64,000 nt of DNA. Source: Candidatus Peribacteria bacterium (lineage in GTDB: Bacteria; Patescibacteriota; Gracilibacteria; BD1-5; UBA6164). The position numbers and the translations under genes were made by a program. The notes beneath the pieces are model-generated. The model made no database searches and was not told the DNA's origin. It saw only the letters and a list, made by a program, of their open reading frames with translations. Shown in pieces: positions 54,099 to 63,779 of this stretch. How positions within the stretch are numbered: the stretch's first letter is position 1; each line of letters begins with the position of its first letter. The stretch spans positions 1,291,371 to 1,355,370 of the forward strand of contig CP060226.1 of NCBI GenBank assembly GCA_023898505.1, given 5' to 3'.

Positions 54099-55778
54099 TT
54101 AATCGTTATGTCGTATTTTTATATCTACCATTTTCTTTATAATCGCCTGTATTTGTTCAGCATGTGCTGCAAGATTATCAGCAAATAATTGCAAGTGCAT
54201 AAGGTCATTATCAAAAACAGCAAGTTCTTTTGCTTGGGTTTTCGCGTCAATCGTCTTTGATAGAAGTTCGATGCGTTTTGCTTCGATAGCTTGGATCTTT
54301 TTCAGGGTGTTTAATTTTTCTTCGATAGTTGTCGGCGTGAGTCCAGCACTTTCTGTAATCGTCTTGAGTTCTTCTTCACTGGAAGTATAGCGAATCATAC
54401 TATTTCTACGTTCATAATCGAGACTCATAGATTTGTAGTACTCTCTGAGCATAGAATCGCTACTGAGCATATCATCTTTTTGGCTGTGTTCTGGAGTGGT
54501 TTTTTCTACATTGAGAATCGGTACTGGTTTTTTCGATATATCAAACGACATATGAAAGATATCTGGAAGATTGAGATTACTGAGTCCTAGTTGGAAGTTT
54601 TGAGTTGTCTGTACTGCTGGGATCTTTGAGCTGTAGGCAAATTTTTTGAGGTGTTCATTTGACCCGAGAACAACAGATTCTATCGTTTTTGTCGCTCCAC
54701 CACCAAGGAGAGTATGATTGTACATTATAAACTCTACAGTGATACAGAAAAAACCATTGCAAGGCCAACGGCTGTTGTCATTGATAGCGGTAAAACCACC
54801 GCTGAGATCCTGAAGACGGAGACGATTATTTATGAGGCTTCCACTCAGATGAGAGAGACTTCCTCCGAGATTACCAAGTGATCAGAGAGATGAGGAAGGA
54901 GAATTACTCGCGGCGTCAGCGAGGAGAGCATCACGTACTTCAGGATTTAGTCCACTTTGATCATTATCCGTACTACAGACATATTGATTTCCTCAGATAC
55001 CTTCAAGAGGAAGAGGAGTAGATGAAGATCAAGCCGTGGTATTTGCCCCTTGTGTACTTGCAGTATTACGAGCATTGATGAGGCTGGAGAGATCTGGAGT
55101 TTTTGGACGGAGAGTATTGTTTCCTCCGGTGTTTCAGAAAAAATCATTGTCCATGGGAGTTTCACCAAAATAATCGAGTTCTTCCGTAAAAATAACGGCA
55201 TCGATATCCTGGAGATCTTTGATGAGATCAAACGAAGAATTGTCGGTGTTTCCATCGGCATAGAGACCGATACGAGAAATCTTGTACATCTCGTCGCTTT
55301 TTTGTTCGGCTTTTTGCTTGGTGAGATTGTGAATAGAAACAAGTGTTCCCATGATGTCGGTTACGGTAGTGATAGATACATCTCCGTTAGTTTCTTTGCA
55401 GGCATCGATGATTAAGTTTGTGAGAGTTTCGGTGTCTTGTCCTATGACGATAGTTTCAAGCTCAGTAATTCATAGATTTGGAGATATACATGGCTCGTGA
55501 CCATTTACTCCCAAGATATAATTGACGGTTGTTGCTACCGTTGAACCTTCGATAATTCCATTTTTGAGCTCGTACTCATAGTTTTTTCTATCGAGTTCGA
55601 TAATCCCTTCATCGATGGATTCGTAGAGATCGAGACCGAGATCTTCTCCGACAAAGGCCATTGCTTCATACTGTCCTCCACTCAAGACGAGGAAGACGAT
55701 ACAAAAAAACAGTGATTTTATGCGTGATTGAGACATAAAAGAGCCAAAAATTTTTTGAAAAAATAGAGAAGAAATCAT
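54099..55778 (-). CDS. large secreted protein of unknown function
   Basis: 559 residues in one frame, with UGA at 54882, 54993, 55029, 55134 and 55470 among others. It starts at 55778, or at a second ATG at 55736 that gives a cleaner signal peptide (SQSRIKSLFFCIVFLVL). The middle is rich in Ser, Gly, Asn and Leu around SGLGNLGGSLSHLSGSL, followed by a RWPCNGFFCITVEF strand. The C-terminal 150 residues are helical. I recognise no domain. It has a promoter at 55796-55824. Confidence 0.62.
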
Positions 55779-55795
55779 GAGGATTTCTCGTCTAC

Positions 55796-55824
55796 ATAGT
55801 ATCCTAAACTTTGTCCTAAGGCAA
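55796..55824 (-). promoter_or_regulatory. predicted promoter for the secreted-protein operon
   Basis: Minus strand: TTGCCT at 55824-55819, 17 bases, TACTAT at 55801-55796, about 20 bases before the first ATG. Confidence 0.45.
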
Positions 55825-55854
55825 GCCTAAAATACAAATATATTTGACGCTTAT

Positions 55855-58428
55855 TTATTTTATCGTAAGAGCATTTTTTTCAACCGCTAACTCAATCGCT
55901 CCTTTGATAGATCCAGCGATGATTTTTTCAGCAATCTTATCTTCTATTTGATCAGTAAGATAGCGACGAACTTCTCTGGCTCCATAGAGAGGGTTGTAGA
56001 CCTGTTTCGTGATATAGGTGAGTACAGAGCTTGAAGAATTGAGTTCTATCCCTTTTGATCTGAGTCTTGTACTGAGTTCTTCCAACTGAAGTTGTACGAT
56101 TTTACGAATTTTTGTTTTATCCAAAGGATTAAACACGACGATTTTATCGATACGGTTGATAAATTCAGGAGAGAAGTAGTCACTGAGGTGTTCGATGATG
56201 TGACCTTTTGTTTTTTCAAAGTCCTCCATCGCTGAGGCTTCTTTTTTTTCTGAGACATCAAAACCAATTTGGTTGGCCTTTTGTGTAAACTCCTCTTGTC
56301 CGATATTACTCGTCATGATGATGATAGTATTACGGAAGTTAATCTTTCTTCCCTTGTTATCCGTCACTTCACCATCTTCAAGTATCTGGAGGAGGATATT
56401 ATACACTTCGAAATCTCCTTTTTCTATCTCATCGAAGAGGATGATACTATAGGGTTTTTTTCTGACTTTTTCAGTAAGGAGTCCTCCTTCATCGTATCCG
56501 ACGTATCCCGCACTTGCTCCGATAAGTTTGTTGGCACTAGTTTTATCTGAGTACTCGCTCATATCGATTTTAATAAGAGCATCCTTGTCATCGTAAAATT
56601 GTTCTGCGAGGACTTTTACGAGTTCTGTTTTTCCGACTCCTGTTGGTCCGAGAAACAAGAAACTTCCGAGAGGACGACGTTCGTTTCCGATACCAGCTTT
56701 GCTTCTCATAATTGATTTCACAATTCCCTCGATCGCTTCGTCTTGACCGATGATGTGGGTTTTTAGAGCTTTGGGAAGTTTTTTCAGACGTTCGAGTTCG
56801 TTTCTGCTGAGGTTTTTTACGGGAATCCCTGTGGAGATACTGAGAACGTGTTGGATGTCCTCTGCCTGTACATTGAGACGCTTTGCTTTAGGGATGCTAA
56901 ATTTCTTTTTGATATCGCTGATTTGTGCTTCTATTTTTGCTTGTTCTTCTTTAAATTTTGACGCCTTTTTATACTGTTGGGAGATTACGGCAGATTCGAT
57001 ATTTTTTTGAATACTGGCAATCTTCTCACGGAGTTTTTTGATTTCTTTTTCGTTGAAATCATAGCTCATACTTTTGAGACTACAGGCTTCATCGATGAGG
57101 TCAATTGCTTTATCTGGGAGGTATCTATCCGTGATATAGCGGATACTTAGATTTACGGCTTCATCTACGGCTTCTTCAGAGATGTTGAGGTTATGATATT
57201 CTTCAAACATCGATTTGAGACCATGGATAATCTCACTGGCTATTTCTTTGTTTGGTTCACGAGCTTCTATCTTTTGGAATCTTCTTTCGAGAGCACTGTC
57301 TTTTTCGATATATTTTTGATACTCGTTTTGTGTAGTAGCTCCGATAACTCTGATCTTTCCACGCCCCATTGCTGGTTTCAGGATATTGGAAGCATCGAGA
57401 GTTCCTTCTCCACTTCCAGCACCGATAATCGTATGAATCTCATCGATAAAGAGGATGATTTCGTTTTCCACTTTTGAAGCCTCTTCAATCACTTGCTTGA
57501 TACGAGACTCAAACTCACCTCTATACTTTGTTCCGGCAACCAGACTCGACATATCGAGCGAGAGGATACGTTTTTCCCTCATGGTAAATGGCACAGTTCC
57601 TGCGACGATACGCTGAGCAAGTCCTTCGACGATGGCGGTTTTTCCGACACCTGGTTCTCCGACAAGAGCAGGATTGTTTTTGGTTTTTCTGTTGAGGATA
57701 GCGATAAGGCGCTCGATTTCTGTTTCACGTCCGATTACTTTTTCGAGTTTTCCTTCACGAGCTTCCTGTGTTAAATCTGTAGAAAAGAAGTCGAGAGCAG
57801 GAGTAGTAGATTCTTGTTTTTTTCCTTTTTCTGGTTCTTTATTGTTATCAAATGGAGTTTCTGCCATATTTCCAAATCCACCGACGAGACTCCCGGTGAT
57901 AGCTCCAAGAAGTTCATCGAGCCCATCATTTTCTCCGATAATTCCTTCATCTTGCAGGAGTTTCTTTTGTCCATTATCTCCATCGACTACTCACATCTTC
58001 ACGAGTTCTACGAGATTGGTTTCTACGTCGCTTGGATTGATTCCGACGAAATCGAGGATATTTGGAAGCCAAGTATCGTTTCTGATACATGAGATAAGGA
58101 GGTCTTCGAGTGTAGCTCTTGGTTTTGAAAAGCCTGCAGCGATTTTGACACTGGCGAGGATCACGTCTTTGAGTTTTTTATTCATCCCTCCATAGACTCC
58201 CTTACGTTTTTGAATCACGGTATTAAAGTGCCCCTTGTCGATGATATCGATGACGAGCTTTTCATTGACTCCGTACAGAGAAAAGAGTTCCTTTATCGCT
58301 CCGTCGGCATGGCGGAGGATTTCTAAAAATACATCTTCGATTGTGAGGTCCTTGAGTCCCATATTTTTAGCTCTGTTTTCTGCATTTACGAGAGCTTTTT
58401 TGTAACCATCGGAAAAGTTATTAAACAT
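55855..58428 (-). CDS. clpC: ATP-dependent Clp protease ATPase subunit, ClpC type
   Basis: 857 residues with a single UGA at 57991, which splits it if read as stop. The N domain (residues 1-145) has two Clp repeats. D1 has GEPGVGKTAIVEGLA and IILFIDEIHTIIGAG. A short middle domain with a UVR-like YKKASKFKEEQAKIE follows, which favours ClpC over ClpB. D2 has LGPTGVGKTELVK and LFDEIEKG, and a YGAREVRRYL sensor 2. It unfolds proteins for ClpP or for refolding. Only one of its many Gly is UGA, unlike the accessory genes. Confidence 0.94.
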
Positions 58429-58463
58429 CGGTATTTTTGTTTTTAAAAAGTAAGTTGCCTGTC

Positions 58464-58491
58464 AGTGTAGAAAGTTTGTAGGGCTTGTAAA
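58464..58491 (-). promoter_or_regulatory. predicted promoter for clpC
   Basis: Minus strand: TTTACA at 58491-58486, 16 bases, TACACT at 58469-58464, with the clpC ATG 36 bases further. Confidence 0.5.
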
Positions 58492-58522
58492 GAGTGACTC
58501 AAAAAAATATGTTAAAAAATAT

Positions 58523-58550
58523 TTGAGTTTCCTCTTCGAGAGAATATACT
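58523..58550 (+). promoter_or_regulatory. predicted promoter for the gene at 58614
   Basis: TTGAGT at 58523, 16 bases, TATACT at 58545-58550. An inverted repeat ATATAC-TGA-GTATAT overlaps the -10 and may be a repressor site. It is divergent from the clpC promoter. Confidence 0.55.
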
Positions 58551-58613
58551 GAGTATATCATAAAAGTTCAGGTTCGCCTTGTACTTTCAATTTACTTTTC
58601 TAACTTCTACACT

Positions 58614-59087
58614 ATGAATAAACTTTTTACGCTCGTAGCTGGATATGTAGCTGGAAGTCTTGTAACTTCTCTCTTTACAAAAAAGAAGGGGAGTGATGTG
58701 CAGCGTGATATTGAAAATGCAAAAAAAGAATGAAGAGAACCACTCAGTGTATTGCTTGCTAATTTTTTAAGGATTCATAAAGAAGTAGCAGAAGAAGTAA
58801 AAAAACAGACACTTACCGAAGAAAATAAAAAGAAAATTCAAAAGAAAAAGAATGATCTGGAGAAACTCGTGAAGGCCTACAAAAAAGAGGGGGAAGCAAT
58901 GATTACTGCTCTCAAATGAAAAGGGAAGACGTATAGTACCGAACTTAAGCAGAAACTTGAGGATCTCTATGAGGAACACAGAGAAAAAATCGGAGCCATC
59001 AAAGATGAAGCTCCAGAGAAAATCGCTCAGATCAAAGATGTACTTCTTGCTTCATATGAAGAGCTAAAGGGAAAGATGAGGAAATAA
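58614..59087 (+). CDS. YtxH-like coiled-coil protein
   Basis: 157 residues, two UGA. An N-terminal hydrophobic, Gly-containing segment (FTLVAGYVAGSLVTSLF) is followed by a long Lys/Glu coiled coil. This is the pattern of YtxH/apolipoprotein-like membrane-anchored helical proteins. No enzyme motif. It ends just before the secE promoter, and lies between clpC and secE without sharing their functions. Confidence 0.55.
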
Positions 59088-59090
59088 CTT

Positions 59091-59118
59091 TTGACAGTTC
59101 GTGATTTTTTCCTATACT
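59091..59118 (+). promoter_or_regulatory. predicted promoter for secE-nusG
   Basis: TTGACA at 59091, 16 bases, TATACT at 59113-59118. It is the closest match to the sigma-70 consensus in the window and lies 64 bases before secE. Confidence 0.7.
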
Positions 59119-59181
59119 CTCGGTTGACAAGTGTCGCAAAAAACTGTATGTGGCACTTTTTTATTTGGTTACTTTTTTTGT

Positions 59182-59532
59182 ATGCAATTTTTAAAGGATG
59201 CCCTGAGAGAACTCAAGCATGTAGTATGGCCGACGAGAGCCGAAGCAAAGAGATACTTTGGGGTTGTGTTGGTAGTGCTTATTTTGTTTGGATTGTATCT
59301 ATTTATCGTAAATAACGTATTTTCCTACCTCTTGTTTGATGTACTAAAACCAATGTTTGAGGGTACAGAGTCGACGATTACTGATACGTTTGATCCAAGT
59401 GTGCTTCCAGAGTTTGATCTGACGTCTATAAATGGAGAAGATATGAGTGAGTTTGCAGGAAGTGGAGAGGTTATGGAAACCACTGAGACAGTAGAGGAAG
59501 CCGTAAGTACTGGAGCTACTGAGGTGCAATAA
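59182..59532 (+). CDS. secE: preprotein translocase subunit SecE
   Basis: 116 residues. The first 65 residues are SecE: FLKDALRELKHVVWPTRAEA followed by one membrane helix (VVLVVLILFGLYLFIV). The last 50 residues are an acidic Glu/Thr-rich tail that ordinary SecE does not have. SecE is the small clamp subunit of the SecYEG channel. No UGA. It precedes nusG as in most bacteria. Start at 59182 is set by the fold; longer in-frame starts would add an unrelated hydrophobic piece. Confidence 0.9.
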   Translation: MQFLKDALRELKHVVWPTRAEAKRYFGVVLVVLILFGLYLFIVNNVFSYLLFDVLKPMFEGTESTITDTFDPSVLPEFDLTSINGEDMSEFAGSGEVMETTETVEEAVSTGATEVQ

Positions 59533-59568
59533 TTTATCATGTACATTTTTAGTCTGTAATTATCTACT

Positions 59569-60117
59569 ATGCAACAAGTGCAAAACAAAAATCCAGAGTG
59601 GTATGTAATCCAAGTAATTTCTGGAACGGAAGAAAACGTAAAACAATCACTCTTTCAAAGAAGAGAAAGCTTTGGTCTCGAGGACTATATCCTCGATGTA
59701 TTTGTTCCAACTCATGATGTCGTATCAGTGAGAGCGGGTGGTACCAAAGTAAAAAGAAAGAAAAATATCCTCCCAGGATATATCCTCGTACAGATGCGTG
59801 TTACGAATGAAAGTTGGTATATCGTAAGAAACACTCCAAATGTAACGGGGTTTCTTGGGGCTGGAAATGTACCTGTACCAGTTTCTGGAGCAGAGCTAGA
59901 ACAACTTAAAGGAAAAGTAGAACAAAATACAGAAACCTTTGATACAAAATACAAAGTCGGAGATATGGCAGAAATTATTAAGGGACCATTTGAAGGAAAT
60001 GAAGGACCAATTACAGAAATCAACACAAAGAAGGGAAGTCTGAAAGTAAATATTAACCTTCTCGGAAGAGATACTCCAGTCGAACTCGAGTTTTCTCAAA
60101 TTACGATTAAAAAGTAA
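59569..60117 (+). CDS. nusG: transcription termination/antitermination factor NusG
   Basis: 182 residues, no UGA. It has EWYVIQVISGTEENVKQSL, the RNA-polymerase-binding core with LPGYILVQM and VRNTPNVTGFLG, and the C-terminal KOW domain (VGDMAEIIKGPFEGNEG). NusG binds RNA polymerase and links transcription to Rho or ribosomes. It is 36 bases after secE. Ribosomal protein genes that usually follow are not here. Confidence 0.97.
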   Translation: MQQVQNKNPEWYVIQVISGTEENVKQSLFQRRESFGLEDYILDVFVPTHDVVSVRAGGTKVKRKKNILPGYILVQMRVTNESWYIVRNTPNVTGFLGAGNVPVPVSGAELEQLKGKVEQNTETFDTKYKVGDMAEIIKGPFEGNEGPITEINTKKGSLKVNINLLGRDTPVELEFSQITIKK

Positions 60118-60131
60118 CCACTTTTTTCCTC

Positions 60132-60836
60132 GTGAGAAAGATTATTAGCATTATTGCCATATTTGTGGCGGGATTTATCGGAAATCTTGCTCTCTATTAT
60201 GGTAATGAGGAATACAGGTTTTTACTTCAAAAATTAAAAGATCCGAGTGGGGTAGTACAGGATACTATTGAGGTAAACGATGACTATGAGGTGGTAGTGC
60301 CGTCAAAACAGTTTGAAGATAGAGAAGAAGAAGATACTTTGGATATGGTGATTTCGGATGTTGTTCGTGAAGATACAGAAGTATTTGAACCCTATCAAAC
60401 TATCGAGATTATCCCCAAAGATACCGAAGAAGTCGTGATAATGTCAGAAGGGGATAACTTGATACTCTGAGCATTTTCTGGGTTTACACTTGAAAATCAG
60501 ACGAAGCATGCAGCGCTTTTTGATCTGACGACAGAGTACCCAGATAGATACTTTGAATACTTTAGCTCTGATTTGACCCTCTATTTTTTCCCGACAAAGA
60601 ACTACTATGATGTAAAGGATATCTTTACGGTATTGTCCTATGATATGCCGTTTGAGATTAATTCGGTAAATAACTTTTGAGACAAGTCGTTTTATATAAA
60701 TCTGGATTCAGATTTTGATGATGGATTTGTTCGTCTCGTGGTTCTCTATAAAAATCGAGTTTTTTGATTGAAAATAAAAAAAGTTCTATATAATGATGTC
60801 AAGAATCTTCTCCTCAGGCTTCCAGAAACGCTATAA
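60132..60836 (+). CDS. membrane-anchored protein of unknown function
   Basis: 234 residues starting with GTG at 60132, with three UGA. An N-terminal helix (IISIIAIFVAGFIGNLALYY) would anchor it. An acidic segment follows (DREEEDTLDMV), and then a region with SEGDNLILGAFSGFTLENQ and LTLYFFPTKNYYD that might be a small beta domain. No family recognised. It follows nusG by 14 bases and may be co-transcribed. Confidence 0.58.
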
Positions 60837-60870
60837 GGAGTCTTATTTTATTTTTTAGTTTTTTCGATAT

Positions 60871-61353
60871 ATGGCAGAAAATGTGATTTATTTAACGCAG
60901 GAGTGATTACAAAAATTACAAGCAGAACTTCAAGACTTAAAAGAAGTAAAGAGAGTAGAGATTGCAGCAAAATTGAAAGAAGCGATTTCATTTTGAGATC
61001 TTTCTGAAAATGCTGAATACGAAGCAGCAAGAAATGAGCAAGCACAAGTAGAAATTCGTATCTCTGATCTCGAAGATCAATTAAAACGTGTACAAATCAT
61101 CGAAGAAGGGGGAAGCAAGGCAGATAATCGTGTAAAAATGGGGATGATCGTTACGATTCAAGACATCGCTGCAAAAGAAGAGATGACCTATAAAATCGTA
61201 GGTTCTACAGAATCAGATATCTTGGCAGAACTTCCAAGAATCTCAAATGATTCTCCTGTAGGAAACGCACTTCTTGGTAAAAAGAAGGGAGATGTGGTAA
61301 AAGTAGAAGCACCAGCAGGAATGCATGAGTATAAAATTATTTCATTGAAATAG
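60871..61353 (+). CDS. greA: transcription elongation factor GreA
   Basis: 160 residues. The N-terminal coiled coil has YLTQEGLQKLQAEL, then FGDLSENAEYEAARNEQ with Gly42 from UGA at 60994-60996; this acidic tip enters the polymerase. The C-terminal domain has SPVGNALLGKKKGDVV. GreA rescues stalled RNA polymerase by transcript cleavage. Gly42 belongs to the conserved GDxSENAxY motif, so UGA there is strong support for the code. Confidence 0.96.
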
Positions 61354-61378
61354 TTCTATTTTTTAAACACGATCGTCT

Positions 61379-61792
61379 ATGGGGCATTCATTTTATGATA
61401 CCTTGATACTGGTGCCGGCAATTGCATTTGTTGTGAGTGTCTTTTTAAAGGGAATCATAGAAACGATTAAGCACCAGAGATTTGATCTTGCCCGCACACT
61501 TGGAAGTGGGGGGATGCCCTCTGTTCACTCAGCGGTGGTGGTATCACTTACTACGGCGATAGCGATTAAACATGGGATTACTTCAGATTTCTTTGCTATC
61601 TGTATGGCTTTTACCGTGATTATCATCTATGATGCTATCAATGTCCGCTTTGAGGCTGGACTCCACGCATCTGCTATCAACGAATCTATTGGAGAAAAAC
61701 GCTTTAAAGAATCTCTTGGACATCTTCCAAGTGAGGCGTTTGCTGGAAGTATTTTGGGTATTATTGTTGCGGTAGCAGCGTATTACTTGTAA
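61379..61792 (+). CDS. DUF212 (divergent PAP2) membrane protein
   Basis: 137 residues without UGA. It has four or more hydrophobic helices and the motifs LGSGGMPSVHSAVVVSL and LGHLPSEAFAGS, which define DUF212, a divergent relative of PAP2 acid phosphatases. It might remove phosphate from a lipid such as a polyprenyl diphosphate, which would suit peptidoglycan and glycan carrier recycling, but that is inferred. It is 25 bases after greA. Confidence 0.85.
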   Translation: MGHSFYDTLILVPAIAFVVSVFLKGIIETIKHQRFDLARTLGSGGMPSVHSAVVVSLTTAIAIKHGITSDFFAICMAFTVIIIYDAINVRFEAGLHASAINESIGEKRFKESLGHLPSEAFAGSILGIIVAVAAYYL

Positions 61793-61808
61793 AAAAAACG
61801 TGAGAACA

Positions 61809-61848
61809 ACAACAAAGAGTTTCCCGCTAACGGGAAACTCTTTGTTGT
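61809..61848. terminator. bidirectional hairpin terminator
   Basis: An 18-base perfect stem (ACAACAAAGAGTTTCCCG and complement) with a CTAA loop. It separates the convergent DUF212 gene and glmS. Confidence 0.85.
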
Positions 61849-61850
61849 CC

Positions 61851-63671
61851 TTACTCTACCGTCACACTCTTTGCCAGATTCTGTGGTTTATCCACATCAC
61901 GTCAGAGTGTCTTGGCAATTTCGACACTCATAATCCAGATAGGAACCAGTGGAAGAAAAGGTGATACGATCGCACTTGTTTCTGGTACTTCGATCATATC
62001 ATCATAGAGAGACTTGTCTTCTCCAGATGTGATGATACCGATGACTTTTCCATTACGAGCTTGGATTTCGCGGACATTGGAAATCGTTTTTTCTTGCATA
62101 ATTCCCTTGAGATTGAGGACAAAGCTTGGAGTGTTTTTATCGATAAGGGCAAGCGGTCCATGCTTGAGTTCCCCGGTACTATAACACTCTGAGTGGATGT
62201 AAGAAAGTTCTTTTAGTTTGAGACTTCCTTCTGCAGCTACGGGGTAGAGGATATTTCTTCCGAGGAAAAACATACTCGGGTACTTCGCATACTTTTTTGC
62301 AATCTCTTTATAGGTATTGGCTTGTTGGAGTTGGAGTTCAAAGGTATCTGGTAAATTTCAAAGTTCTTCGATGATCGTCTTGCACTGGTGTATCTGGAGG
62401 TCTCGTTTGATTCAGAGACTCAGTGCCAAAAGAAGGAGAACTCCGTATTGTCCAATGATATTTTTGGTAGAAGCAACACCAACTTCTACTCCCGCATGTG
62501 AGTAGAGACCAAGATCGCACATCCTCGCAATTGTACTTCCGACAACATTGACGATACCAAAGGTAAGGCATCATTTTGCTTTTACCATCTTGAGACACTC
62601 ACGGACATCTGCCGTTTCTCCAGATTGTGAGATAAAGATGTAGAGCGTCTTTTTATGGGGAAGAAATGTATCGTAAAGAAACTCACTCGATATACGGACT
62701 TCTGTTGGGATCCCAGCGAGGGTCTTGAGCCAGTAGCTTCCAACCTGTCCAGCAAAATAACTTGATCCCGAGGCAATAATCTCAATTCTTTTTATTTCGT
62801 GGTCTCCGAGGCTTTCGAGCGTTTCATTGATGATTTCTTTTTTCTCGAAATCAATTCTTCATTTGCAGACATTTTTTATCACTTCGGGGATTTCATATAT
62901 TTCTTTTTCTGTAAAGGTATCAAAGTTTCCTTTATCGACCATCTCTTGGTTATGATCGATTACTTCGCTGGTTTTGATAATTCTTTCTCCCAGAGAATAG
63001 ATTTCTTTTTTCCCGTCAGTAATCACAACTGTTTCTCCATCTTCGAGACTGACAAATTCTTTGGCTACGTGGGAAATAGCATTGATATCGCTGGCTATAA
63101 ATACTCCATCATCTCCCTCTCCAACAATCATTGGACTTCCGAGTTTCGCTCCGATAATGGTACTTGGATTTTCTTTATCCATCACGACGATAGCATAGGC
63201 TCCCACCATCTTTTCACAGACGGTTGTTACGGTAGAGAGGAGGTCTCCATCAAAGCTATCTTCGATAAGTTTTGCGATGATTTCACTATCCGTATCTCCA
63301 TAAAAGTGGTACTTCTTTTCGAGGATATTTTTGATCCCCATATAGTTTTCGATGATACCATTATGAACTACATAAAAACGTTCATTTTCTGAGACATGTG
63401 GATGAGTATTTTCGAGGGTGACTTTCCCATGAGTAGCCCAACGAGTATGAGCAATTCCTGCTTGATACGTATCTTTTGCGTGAGGATTTTTCTGTACTTT
63501 GCTGGCGAGGTTTGAGACCTTCCCCGTAGCCTTTTCAAGAAATATTTCTTTTTTTTCATTTACTGCAGCGATACCAGCACTATCGTATCCACGATATTCG
63601 AGGGTTCTGAGTCCTTCTACGAGGAGGGGAATAGCATTTTTCTTTCCGTTATAGGCAAATATTCAACACAT
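61851..63671 (-). CDS. glmS: glutamine-fructose-6-phosphate aminotransferase
   Basis: 606 residues, the usual length. Codons 1-4 read Met-Cys-UGA-Ile: Cys2 is the catalytic N-terminal nucleophile and the following Gly is invariant, so UGA is Gly. It has LRTLEYRGYDSAG, HTRWATHG and HNGIIENY in the glutaminase half. The two SIS domains have ASGSSYFAG, SQSGETADV and SGELKHGPLALI-like TGELKHGPLALI. It ends DVDKPQNLAKSVTVE. GlmS makes glucosamine 6-phosphate for the cell wall and surface glycans. UGA occurs at several other Gly. Confidence 0.97.
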
Positions 63672-63698
63672 AGTGTATAGGGTAAAAGGTAAGTGTGC

Positions 63699-63763
63699 GT
63701 CATTGCGATCCCGAGACTTCGGGAGAAGCAATCTTAGATTACTTCGTTAACACTCGTAATGAC
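63699..63763. repeat. dispersed palindromic repeat, copy B
   Basis: 65 bases, bounded by GTCATTGCG and CGTAATGAC. Read on the minus strand it matches copy A at 31638-31693 closely (GTCATTACGAGTG, AACGAAGTAATCT, AGATTGCTTC, TCGCAATGAC). A small hairpin (TCCCGA/TCGGGA) replaces a short AT segment. It lies between glmS and the next gene. Confidence 0.75.
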
Positions 63764-63779
63764 CGGAGGTTTCATCCTC

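Noticed and set aside
57632..58195. Forward open frame of 187 codons opposite clpC
   Set aside because: Shadow of the clpC codons; composition is Ser/Phe-rich as expected for a complement, and no motif is seen.
62799..63392. Forward open frame of 197 codons opposite glmS
   Set aside because: Antisense to invariant glmS motifs; no independent signal for a gene.
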